Source: Zygaena filipendulae
Taxonomy: Eukaryota; Arthropoda; Insecta; Lepidoptera; Zygaenidae
Assembly (NCBI GenBank): GCA_907165275.2
Contig: OU015660.1
Span: 9,860,501 to 9,924,500, forward strand
Reading direction: 5' to 3'
DNA: 64,000 bases
Position numbers and translations under genes: made by a program. The stretch's first letter is position 1. Each line of letters opens with the position of its first letter. The notes beneath the pieces are model-generated. The model saw nothing but the letters and a program-made list of their open reading frames with translations, was not told the DNA's origin and made no database searches. Of the stretch, positions 13,200 through 24,300 are shown piece after piece.

Positions 13200-13528
13200 G
13201 GGATGTGGACTACATTTGAAAATCAAAATTATAATTAGTCCGTCAGTTAGGAAATAAAAAAACAATAGACACGTATTTTTTGCTTTTTTAAATAAATTAA
13301 AATACCTATACAGAGATAAAGCGCATTAAAGTTTAGGGTGAGGGGGTCGTGACGTTACTAACCGCTAAAACCGCCATACAAACTGTCAGAATAGTGACGT
13401 CACGCGAAATTTCAACTCAATATATCGCCGTTATTTTTTGATTACGTAAAAAAAAGAAAAAATACGTGTCCAATATTTTTTAATAATCTACAAGACGGAC
13501 TAAAAAATAAAAATTAGTCCACATGCCC
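13200..13528 (+). mobile_element. CRE-MITE copy 3
   Basis: Terminal GGGATGTGGACTA and TAGTCCACATGCCC are inverted. The interior has one intact TGACGTCA and one TGACGTTA. Confidence 0.8.
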
Positions 13529-13889
13529 ATTGTTTTTCTTTTTCAGTTTTTCGCAAATATTTTTTGTCTAACTGCCGATCTGTGATCTGATGAATGTCTC
13601 TATGAAAAGATTTAACTCAAAAAGAAAAATTAATATCTATACACAATGACCATATAGGTAGGCTATAATTTTATTAAAATTTAAAACAGAAAGAGTCTCA
13701 TCCCGAGGAAAAATTTGAAACCACGCGATTGAAGTCGCTAAAAAATTGCTGCAAATTGCTGCAAATTAAGTATTAAAAAACGAAAAAAAAAAAATTAAAA
13801 ATCTTGTTTATGTTTTCCATTTCGAATCAATGTAGACTCTGTATAATTAAAACGAAACCAAAGAATTTGTATCGAACTAAAAGACTCAC

Positions 13890-14111
13890 CTGATTTTCCC
13901 TCAGCGATGATGAAAGGAAACTTTGGGAAACTTTTCCACCGAGTTGGTTCAGCTTTTAGTGCAACAAGTACGAATGGTGATCGTGGATGGTATTCCCACC
14001 ATTTATAGGGTACCGCTGGGCGGGATGTGGGCGGGGCTACGCAGGCGTGTGTACTACACTCCATGCTCCACACAACCTTGGCGACAAGCCTGAATGATGA
14101 TGTGGGCTTTG
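13890..14111 (-). CDS. Orphan internal coding exon of an unidentified minus-strand gene
   Basis: On the minus strand a textbook acceptor (T-rich tract, TTTTCAG, with a CTGAT branch-like site upstream) opens a 222-nt stretch. The stretch ends in a perfect donor, CAG|GTGAGT. One frame is open from border to border; the other two contain stops. The exon is symmetric, phase 1-1, the class common for exons encoding extracellular modules. The 73 complete codons include two Cys (residues 18 and 23), a Pro-rich stretch, a YKWWEYHP motif and a KFPFII motif. Base composition is clearly GC-richer than the surroundings. I do not recognise the protein family. No partner exon was found in the window, so flanking introns would have to be long. 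It could instead be an old retained piece of a mobile element. Confidence 0.45.
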
Positions 14112-14569
14112 CTGAAAATTAAAAAAGTAATCAGTTGCGGATCGCTTGGTAGTGGGGTTCTCGTGAAAAGGCGCGTCACTACGATTTTTTAGTTCTGAAA
14201 TACATTATTAGCTGTATATTATATTCTTGTGTATATTATAACCCATTATGAGCAGCGTGGAATATAGGGCTATTAGAAGTTAACATGACTGGAAAGATGA
14301 TTTCACATAATCGAGGCTTTGAATTATGAGTTTAATCTACTCCTCCGAGACTTGCTTTCATCCAATAATTCCATGTAGAATATAATATGCACATATTAAT
14401 ATTTACAGTATTCTTTATTAAAAAATATCATAAAAAGATTATAGAAAAAAAAAATTATCAGTATAGTATGAATCGCCAAATGTGTTGCTAAGCGCATAAC
14501 TTCCAAACGACTGCACCAAATTGGATAATTGTTTTTTTTTTGTGTTCGTTATTGTCAAGACAAGGTTTA

Positions 14570-14762
14570 TGTAAAAGAAGTTTGGAGTTCCTACGGGAAT
14601 TCCGAAACTCACGCGGGTGAATCTCCCAAACGGTTGGACCTATATTGACGGGACTTTCAGTGCTAATAAAATTAGCTGATGTTATAAGGAATACATTAAG
14701 GTACTTTGGAGTTCCTGCGGGAATTCTGCAACTTGCGCGAGTGAAACCGCGGGGCACAGCTA
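14570..14762 (+). mobile_element. Helitron-like copy, two hairpin modules
   Basis: GGAGTTCCTACGGGAATTCC and a second GGAGTTCCTGCGGGAATT module, ending GTGAAACCGCGGGGCACAG then CTAG. Confidence 0.7.
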
Positions 14763-14929
14763 GTAGTATTATATTATCTTTGTAGGTATATTATGTAAGA
14801 GCATGAAAAGCAACCGGACCACGTAAGATTTTTTGTAAAATACGTCATATTTTACTAACCGTACACGTCTATCTTTTGTTTTATTACATGCAAAATATTG
14901 TTTTTAAATAGTCAGTTGGACTGGACAAC

Positions 14930-15100
14930 ATGAACTGTATACCACGGGCAATTTATTTAATTTTAATATTATTATCTTTTTAATTTTTCCTTTGGTTGCA
15001 CACCCAGTCCCTCTGTCAACCCAATGGTTAACTGTCAGAGAATGCCGCAAGACATTAAGTTCGCCATTTGTACCTTTTTGTGCAAGAACGAATAAATAAA
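14930..15100 (+). mobile_element. LINE/SINE 3' tail
   Basis: ATGCCGCAAGACATTAAGTT, then CGCCATTTGTACC, TTTTTGTGCAAGAACG and an AATAAATAAATAAA tail. This resembles the 3' UTR of a common lepidopteran LINE. A reversed relative is at 55957-56030. Confidence 0.5.
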
Positions 15101-16550
15101 TAAAAAGAGTCAAATGGGTGAGGCGAATGAAGTATGTACGAAGAATACTATCTGAGTAGAGGTCTGCGATCTGCACTCACCCTCAAGAGTAAGTTCGAGA
15201 CGAAAGCATAATGTACTCGTATATTATATGTATGGCATATTAAGTAGGTATTAGGTGGGAACAGTTATTGGACATAGTTGGGCAAATCTGAAAGCGTAGG
15301 AAACATCGAAATAAAATCAGTCGAAATCAAAAATTCAACCTGTTTATGAATAAAATTACAGTAATCTTATTAGGTATTAATTTATATGTGAAAAATTATA
15401 TTTGATAAACTAAATCAAGCACACAGCTAAACAGATTTGCATGAAATTTAGGACACATAGCTAGATAACACGTAGGATACTTCTTAAGCAGCTGTTGACC
15501 CCTACACAAACTTAATAATATGAAGTGACAAACCAAAGTCATTTTACCATTAATCATGTTACCTTTTAAACTCATTTACACATTTCCATCCGAATAATTT
15601 CTATTTGAGACTTTACAACCCATGAGGTCTGAAGTAGATAGTTAATTTGATACTCTTTTATTTGAATAATTTATTTTGAGCCTTTCGCAAATGGAACAGT
15701 TGTTCAGTGATAGACCACGACTACATAAATATATCGACTTCTAAATGATATTTTAGACATTCTAAAAACAACGGATTTAATTGTTTTTTTTTTTTTTTTT
15801 ATTTAGTGCATAGATGTGCAATTTTAGTAGCTATATAAGTATTGTAGATTTATTTGATAAGGTCTTTATTTTCGTTATCATTTTATTTTTATTTCTCACA
15901 GCCAGTATGGTAGGTACGATAGTTTTAAATATTTAAATCCAAATTTAAATACCTAAAAAGAAGTTCCGATGATTTAAACATTTTACTTAAATTATGTAGT
16001 TTTAAGTCTGCTTTAAAAAAATCATCACCTACCTATACTGAAATAAGACGTGATTTTTTTTTTTTTATATTTTTGTGATGTTTTTAACAACTTTTTTGAC
16101 ACGCGTTGAACGATAATAATATTAAGTTTGAATCCGTTCGCAATTCGGAAAATACCTACGTCATAACGTAGTAGATAGGTGACTCAGAAAATCCTTAATG
16201 GAGAAAGTTTTTGATGCCTACTGGACACAATAGATATGGGAAGGTATGTGCAAAATGAGAAATTCGGATTCAAACTGACGGTTCCCCAAACTAAAACAAC
16301 GGGAAACTAAACTTTACTACTTCTCAGTATTCAATCCATATCATGTGGATGATATTAATATCGTTTTGGATACTAGCTGTAGGTTCACAATCACAAAATA
16401 CTTGTTCCCCTACGCAATACGAGTAGGTATACAATCCTTATACTTACTGATACCTGATATACTGATACTTACCTTGTACTAAACTAAGCAGAGCTTGTAG
16501 GAACTATGCAAACTATGGATACCACAAATCCCAAAATCTATATGTTTAAC
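15101..16550. other. No feature recognised
   Basis: AT-rich, with several poly-T tracts and no ORF or repeat boundary that I can support. Confidence 0.5.
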
Positions 16551-16987
16551 CCTTACTTATATAAATGTAAATGGACATAGATAAGCAATAGTGTGTTAAC
16601 CCACACTGGAGAAAATTTGAGTAAATCGTGTTTTAAAAGTAGGAGCGCCATTTTCTGTCAACACATGTTATGTTCAATATTTAGTTAAATATTTAAGAAA
16701 TGTAATAAGGTAAACACATAATTAAAAAACGTTCCCTAACTCTCAATAAATGGTTCTGAATCAATAACTTAATTTTGTGGGTTAACATGTTATTGCTTAT
16801 CTGCGTCCAAATGTGAGTTTATTATTTTGTTCGACGCTTTCATGCCTTGACTACTTAACCGATCATCATGAAACTTTGCATACACGTTGTCGAGTGTATA
16901 GAAAAGGACATAGGGTACTAACAACTGCTATGAATTCCTGCGGTAAATCCGAAATTCACGCGGGTGAAACCACTGGGAACAGCTAGT
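16551..16987 (+). mobile_element. Helitron-like copy carrying a nested MITE E
   Basis: The head CTTATATAAATGTAAAT is cut at 16572 by MITE E and resumes AAATGTGAGTTTATT at 16809. The body runs to GTGAAACCACTGGGAACAG then CTAG. Confidence 0.72.
16573..16808 (+). mobile_element. MITE family E copy (236 bp, TSD AAAT)
   Basis: GGACATAGATAAGCAATA at the left and TTGCTTATCTGCGTCC at the right, flanked by AAAT at 16569-16572 and 16809-16812. Confidence 0.85.
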
Positions 16988-17160
16988 AAGTACTCTAATG
17001 TATTTTTTGTAAATACGAGTACATAAGTGTACACTATACGAGTACATATAGACTCAGGGCTAACACAAATACAAATCCTGATGCGGGAATCAAACTCGTG
17101 ACACCTGGGGCAGCAGTCGCCTTCACTAGCCACTAGACCAAAGGTGCAGTAAATTATTTT
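16988..17160 (-). mobile_element. tRNA-derived SINE
   Basis: On the minus strand it reads TTTGGTCTAGTGGCTAGTG (A-box-like), then GAGTTTGATTCCCG (B-box). A non-tRNA body, TTTGTGTTAGCCCTGAGTC, follows. The tRNA-like head is not foldable as a functional tRNA. Confidence 0.65.
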
Positions 17161-17579
17161 GAGATTCATTTACAAAGATAAAATACCTTTTTTAATTTCG
17201 TAGCGAGCATTAACAACAGTTACTGTTAATACAGGATGATCGTCCTTCAATCTCGGTGAGTGGTTCAAAGTCCAACCCACGGATTGCAGGTAAAAACATT
17301 ACCCCTTATCTATGTACTTAAGTAAAATGATCAAAAACAATTAGGTTTTCTCGCGTTTCGTATACGCAGAGGTTTTATTTAGTTAAGTGGCTACTTACAA
17401 AATCCTTTTGATTAGCTGTGAAAAAGGTTGCAGGAAATAGTAATTGGATAGGTACGTAAGTATAAAAAACTAAATAAAAAACGTTCGTGATTTTGGTACC
17501 TGCATAAATAGTTGAATATAAATAATTATATTGAAACAAATCTATTATCTTTAAACGAGTAATTCTTGTATATATCTAT

Positions 17580-17800
17580 ATATATACGTATATAATCTGA
17601 ATCTCGAAAACGGCTCCAACGATTTTCATGAAATTTAGTATGCGGGGGGTTTCGGGGGCGATAAATCGATCTAGCTAGGTTTCATTTTTAGAAAACGTCA
17701 TTTTACTCGTGTTTTCAGGCAATGAAAAATGAGTGTTTGTTTTTCTACTTAACAACAGATGGCGCTATACACAACGAGCGAAGCTCGGTGACCCAGATAT
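17580..17800 (+). mobile_element. Helitron-like family B copy
   Basis: CTGAATCTCGAAAACGGCTCC, then TTTCGGGGGCGATAAATCGA, ending GAGCGAAGCTCGGTGACCCA then GATA. The hairpin GAGCGAAGCTC near the end fits a Helitron-like terminus. Confidence 0.5.
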
Positions 17801-18654
17801 TACTATGTAATTTGTCTAAATTGAATTGAAGATACCTATTTACTTATTGCAAGCAAAGGCAAATAACTTTTTGAGGGTAATACCTAGTCACTGTGACCGT
17901 AGGTAATTTAATTCGTCAGTCAGTACCTAGGTACCTATCCATGATATACATAGAATGAAGATATCGAAATATCCGACTATACTCGTTGATGTTATCAGCA
18001 TTGGCCAAACTGTAGCAGCGTAGCAATCTATGTTATCTACGTCGTAGCGCTACGGTCTACGACACACTAAACCAATATTATTTTCACTTTTCATTCAGGT
18101 AAAGTTGTTGTTGGGTGTAGGCGGACAAAAATTACTTTATAATGCCAAGAATAGACCCTAAAACAAAACGCAATAAAGCTCCATTGAAAAACTTGTTATT
18201 TTGTTACTTATACTCACGATCAGTACCTACTCATCGTGTACCCATTTTATTACATTTGGAATTGCCGATCGATTGAAAAATAAGCAATAAGTTAAAGTCG
18301 TGTAATATGTAAAATTAAATAAGTATATTTTTATTGTACAAAAACATGGATACGTTTTTGTGTTTTCTACTGTGTGTTTGCCATAATGTACATAGGTATA
18401 CCTATATTTGAATTTGAAATTGAATTTTTACTAGGGTGTCCGAGAAAAACTACCGGCTTTACACAAATGTCCGAGGTTTTTAAAGTTAACCGATGGTGTC
18501 TGCAATAATTTATGTGCAGCTCTACTTCGTGCTACTTCATGCTAATAGTATAATAAATAAAAATGCACTACATTCAAAAGCGAAAAATAACAAATTAAGT
18601 AGGTACTGATTTACCTAATCCAAAAGAAAAAAATCCACGTAATATTAGGTATTG

Positions 18655-19145
18655 GGTGGGATGTGCAACCTACTTACTGATCGGTTCGAAGTCATATCCA
18701 TTGTGACTTGCATAAATTAATTAGCATTCATGATATTAAATTAATCGAATCGCAAATTGTGAAATACTTACTATTGAGAAGTTCCGGTGGCCATCTATGG
18801 TCTTCATAATCAGTTCGACCTCACTAAAGGATGTCTCCCGAAAGCAAATAACGATTTATTAAAAACAATACCCAAATCGCTATAGGCATTTGAAGAGTTC
18901 CCTCGATTTTCTACAGATCCCATCATCAGATCCTGACCCGATAACAATAGGACCATCTCAAAAGTACCTATGTATAAAGTGTGTTAGTATGTGTATATTA
19001 TTATGTGATTGAAAAAAAAATATGTATAACCTTTCATACAAACAAAAAATGTTTCAATCGTCTTCGAGTAATCGGTTAAAAAAAAACACAGATAGATACC
19101 TACTGTCGAACACAGAAACTCCTCGTCTTTGGAAGTTGGTTAAAA
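18655..19145 (+). repeat. Second copy of the ACCGACTTCC-type repeat
   Basis: Shares GGTCTTCATAATCAGTTC, TCCCGAAAGCAAAT and ATCCCATCATCAGATCC with 428-1166, and ends TTTGGAAGTTGGTTAAAAA. Confidence 0.55.
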
Positions 19146-19154
19146 ACCGGCCAA

Positions 19155-19560
19155 GTGCGAGTCAGACTCACGCACGAAGTGTACCATTATCAGGCACACC
19201 AAACTTGGTTTTTGTTGCACTGGAAAAATGTGAATTTTGTATTTGTGTCTATTGGTTTTTAAAATAAAAAATCTATAAGAACGGCAAAAAAATCATGTCT
19301 GATGTATGGGAGCCCCCTCAAATATTTGTTTTAATTTAATTTAATTATTAATTTTTAAATTAAATATTTACAACTAAATATTCTTTGAATATTTCAAGCG
19401 TCTACATTTTGCAGTTATATCGAGCAAAAGCGAGCAAAACAAAAAAACGTTTGCTGTATTCCCAGTTCACTTAACGAAAATGAAATAAAATAAAAATAAA
19501 ATATTTATTTTATTCTGTTTTTTAGTATTTGTCGTTAAAATGCATTCAGTGCCCCCCCAT
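19155..19560 (+). repeat. Second copy of the GGCCAAGTGCGAGTCAGACT repeat
   Basis: Matches 2664-3246 in its head and in the TGTATGGGAGCCCCCTCAAA block; the tail is truncated. Confidence 0.55.
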
Positions 19561-20189
19561 AGATGCGCGCCTGATATGAATGCAAACCTCTGAACTTTTA
19601 AGGGCACCGAAGAAAAAAGTTAAAAACGCCTTAGATATATTTTTTTGTACATATATGTATAACAAACCACTACTGCGAAAATTACTGTCGAATCAACTTT
19701 TAAAATTTTTTTGTCCACACGTAGGTAGGTAATTAAATAAAAATTACGGAACTACCATCTACTGACAAGTTGGATTCCCGCCAAAAAGGCCCCGAAAGCC
19801 CCGTTGAAAATGAATAAGTAGAATAGATGTAGATCCATACATTATATACAGTCACGCATTGTACGCCCAATAATTTATGTATCCACACAAAATCTCTTTA
19901 ATGTATTTAAGTCAACATTTAACTCCTTTTATGTACAATATACGAGTATATAAATGCGAAATGCATTCATTGCACTAAACTTGCTGTTTGTCTGAAATAG
20001 GTCCACCTTTTGCAGTTTCATTTTTAGTTTAACAAAGATATCGCCTCTTTAGCAAGACTTATTGAACATTTAGAATTTAAAGAAACCAAGGCTTAAAATT
20101 ACCTACCATAATAAAACATTAATGAGACAAATATTATGTGTTTCTCGCGTTTCTCCAACTGTGGCCGCAAATAATTTACCACTTAAATC
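19561..20189. other. No feature recognised
   Basis: Non-coding spacer. Confidence 0.5.
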
Positions 20190-20490
20190 ATCTATACATA
20201 TAAATAAAATTGAAGTGTCTGTTTGTAATTCAAAACTAACAGCTTTTCACTAAATGCATATGAAATTATAGTATACACTACCTACATAAAAAATACAATT
20301 TTTTAAATTTTTCTATCTGTCAGCCTGATTGTTCCGGGTAATCTCTGAAACGGCTTGTCCGATTTTGACGGGACTTTCACTAGTAGATAGCTAATATTAT
20401 AAGGGAAGTAACTTAGGCTAATTTTTATCCCAGAATTCCCGCGGGAACTCCGAGATTAACGCGGGTGAAACCGCGGGGAACAGATAGTAG
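20190..20490 (+). mobile_element. Helitron-like copy
   Basis: ATCTATACATATAAATAAAA head, TCCCGCGGGAACTCC and GCGGGTGAAACCGCGGGG modules, and ACAGATAG terminus. Confidence 0.7.
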
Positions 20491-21261
20491 TAAAATAAGA
20501 ATAGTTATTACATCGTGATAAGATCTGCTATATTAAATCTTTTAAATTTATTTTCTGGAGTAGAACTCCCTATGACATAAAGAAATATTATTGTTAGTTT
20601 TTGTGGCACAAGTTTAGAAAAATCACAGAATCAAAGACCACAGCAAGCGAGGATTATGACACTTTGACGTAAAGGTATATACGATAATAATTTTACTATC
20701 GTATATACAGACACAAAAGCTAGAGAAATAACTTCACAGTCTTATTCGATTACATAAAAGCAGTTGAACGGGCGTGCTGACGCAAGTTTCTTACTTTTCC
20801 TAGCTTAATAACTGGATGTATAATATTGCCATACCTAGTCGTACATTACCTTCACAGACTGTTCTTATAAAAATACTCTATAGTCTGTTTGTCCTTTGAC
20901 GTACAGAGTTGAGAGTAGGTACTTTTGCTTTGACTGTGGCTTTGACGGTTTGAGTCATAGATAATACAATATATACGTTTGAGTTTTGACACTTGAAGCA
21001 GGTTCATAATTCACTCATAATTTCATTCTTCTACAACGGCAGTTTTTGCTTTATATTGTTACTTTAGATTTATTACAAACAGTGCGATTAAAAACAGTAC
21101 TTGCAAAAATTGAATAGAAAATATCCAAGAATTAATCAAACAATAAATTTCATAGAACAATTAGTTACATACCTGCTTCAGTATTACTAGCTACCTGCTT
21201 GTTCAGTTTTGTACTTTTGTTTTTATTTGGGTATATTCGTCTATTAAATAAATTGGAGAAA
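20491..21261 (+). other. zwilch upstream region
   Basis: No TATA box or initiator could be assigned with confidence. A 12-bp-arm hairpin (GTATATACGATA and its complement) lies at 20672-20705. The 5' UTR presumably lies in the last few hundred bases. Confidence 0.4.
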
Positions 21262-21387
21262 ATGGAAACCTCTTTGCAACCGCTTCTAGAAGTTTATCCA
21301 AAATTTCCAATCGAAACAGAAAAACCTCCGAGTTACGTTGAAATATATTCGAAGTCAAAAAAAGATATAATAATGGTGTATGTTCAG
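21262..21387 (+). CDS. zwilch: zwilch coding exon 1
   Basis: Encodes residues 1-42. The start is the ATG at 21262, preceded by GAGAAA. An upstream in-frame TTG at 21199 extends the frame but is not a plausible start. The donor is CAG|GTAAAA, phase 0. Intron 1 is only 91 bp. Confidence 0.85.
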
Positions 21388-24300
21388 GTAAAATTCTAAC
21401 TATTCTAACTATATTCTTTTAAATATTTTGATGTTACAGTTAACTATTTAAGTAATATATATACTTTTTTGTTTGCAGAGCGTACAGACGGGCAGTGTTT
21501 GTAGTCCATCAAGTGCAACAGGTATGTAGATATTATTCTAAGTCCTAATTAATTAGGTAAGTCGTTCTTATTCCTAAACTGCTTTTCTCTGTAATTTATA
21601 TTTTGTAGATGTGTGATTCGCTCACCGTAGTAGTTGCAGGCAGATACGAGAGTTTGGTGGAAACAATGACTTCTTCTGCCATTGCAGTTTTTCTGGAAAT
21701 CCTAGCAACCACCATCTTTAATACAATATTTTTATATTTGTTAGATGGTCTGGAATTAACTGGATCACCGTTGAAACTCGACCTCAGCCTGCAAGCTGCT
21801 CTTGATGAGACCCTACTGTCCGATGAGCCTCAGATGTGGACTAAAGACGAGATCTTACATGCTCCTTTGGATATCGTAAAAGCTAGGTAACTGGAAACAT
21901 ACATTAGGCTACTGTGACTTACATTAACATTAAAAAACCTTAACCAGGATCAACTCAGCATCCACCCAATAAGAAAACTTAAGTTTCTACCTACATAATA
22001 TGAGGATTTAACCTGAAGTCTATTTGTAGTTTAAATTTTAAAAACAGTCGTTTTGTACTATTAATTCTTAGAGTATATCAATCAAGTGTGGCGGGATATG
22101 CAAAAAATATATCCACTAGAATTAAATTTTGAATCTTAAGCTTAAAAATTTAATGTGAACTCGCTGTGCTCTCTGATTTCACTAGCATGATTTTTGGAAT
22201 TCCTGCAGACACTTAGAAAGTAGCCTAGATTAACAACCATCTACCAGTAAAACTTAACAGTTGCTGTGATAAAATTCCACTCAGTAATAATTTCAGTCTT
22301 TTTTTTATTTTTTCAGACAAATTGCTCAATTGTACAGTCAGGGTCTGAGAAAAGTGCCAGCTGTGAGTGCTACACCTATGTGGATTCTATGCAATCCTTC
22401 AGCTGAGAACAAGCCTTTGTTGTTAACGGTCCAATCTGATAATCAGCACTTTGCACGGGGAATTGTCACATACGAAAACAAAGTTCGCTTGGATGAGATT
22501 GATGTTGATGTGTTGGTTAAAGATTATATTAAACAAGAGGGTACTACAGAAAAATGGGTAAGCTTCTAAGATAGAACTAGTATACGACTTGTCTGTACTT
22601 AGTACAGACAAGGCCAATAATAATTTTATGTGCATTTTGGTCTTTTAAATTAAATCGGTGTTTTGTTATTTTTCGCTTTTCAGTATAATATAGTGCATTT
22701 TTGTGTTTTATGAAATCGTTTTAGATTTTGCATTTATAATATTAGTATGGAATATGGATTATACAATATTTAGTTTATATTTAGTTTAGTTTAGTAACTA
22801 AACTTTGGAGCTGGAGCTCAATGAATTATTATTGATTGCAGGTAAATACATTATTTAACTGCAAATATTTTATATCAGGTGCATCATACGGCTCAAGAAG
22901 CGCTGATGAGCTATTCAATGCACCTCAAAGTGGACTGACTGAGTTGAATTGTGAATGGATCAGTAGAACGTTGCAGCCACCGATTGTGGACTCCAAAGTT
23001 TTTTTCGTAAGTTGGCAAGTTTGAATTTGTGTAAACAGTGTCAAAAATAGAATGTTTTTTATATTTGTATATATGTATGTTAGTTTGTAAGGTATTTATC
23101 TATGGGCCCATGTTGCCTGATAACAAAACAATAAATAAAAAATAAAAAAATTACTAATGAAAGCTAGAATTTAGAAAAATGAAATTGTTCCGATTACACT
23201 TAAAGAAAATGAGTGTGTTTAATAATTTATTTGTCTGTATGGTGGTAAAGGTTACTGACTACTACACCATGTGGGTTCAATCCGTTCAATCGGTATGTCA
23301 GGGTAACCATATTTAGGCCATTACTGTATTATTGATTCATTAAATATCTTAAGTTTCATTGTATTCTATATTATTTTTAAAAACACAAAAGATTTTTATT
23401 TTCTGCATGTTTGTATATTTGTTTGTAATGGATAGACCAATTTAAATAATTCTTTAACTTATAGGAAGTTATGTATAGTGTTCCCTAGTGACATAGGGTA
23501 CTTTTATCCTGGAATTCTCAACGTAACAAGCAACTGTGGGGGAGTTAGCAAGTGCAACTGTGGGGGATCTACTAGTTATTATATAAAATATGCTAACATT
23601 TGACTATTGAGGGCCTATGTATTCTAAGTTTGCAATAAGCCTTTATAGTAATTGCTAATCTGTCTGCATTATTACTTCATACAAACAACAGGAACAAGAA
23701 GTGATAGTGGGACACTTGGCGAGTCCATGTAACGTGCTATGGAACTCTGTGTGCTCTCTATACAATATGAACCAGTTGCTGGTCGATATGACCGCAGCTG
23801 GCTTCTCTGCTGTGAACCTGGAGCAAACTTTGATTAGGTAATCTAATATTTTGTTTTTTTTTTTATCTTTAGCGAGGTCGAACTAGCTATTAAACCCGCA
23901 GTAAAAAAATGATGTCTTACTGTTAGATACATATAGTTATAATTTCAAAATTGACATCAAAAAGTTCCAACCCTTTTCAGAGGAACTTTATATGTTACAA
24001 TATTGTAGAATTTATCATTAGAAATTAGTATTTATAGTGTAATGTTTTTCATTCTTTTTCCTTCTGATCGAATCAATTATCTTATAAGATAATACGGTTT
24101 TTTTTTTATAATAGGTTATGCTAGTTACCATTTGCTACTCAAAAAGGACCTTAAAATAAAATTATATAATAGGTCAAAAAATCACATTAAATTTTGTAAT
24201 AAAAAGAATTTAACTCAATTCTCTCGTCAAAAAAATTAAGATACTATAACTGTTCCAAGCGGTTTCACCCGCGGTAATTATTATTTATGCGAAATTTAAT

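Noticed and set aside
17235..17290. Possible small plus-strand exon ending ATTGCAG|GTAAAA
   Set aside because: The acceptor lacks a pyrimidine tract, the peptide is short and unrecognised, and no partner exon was found.
21199..21261. N-terminal extension of Zwilch from an upstream TTG
   Set aside because: There is no ATG, and the first ATG in frame is at 21262. The extension would add an unlikely hydrophobic leader to a kinetochore protein.
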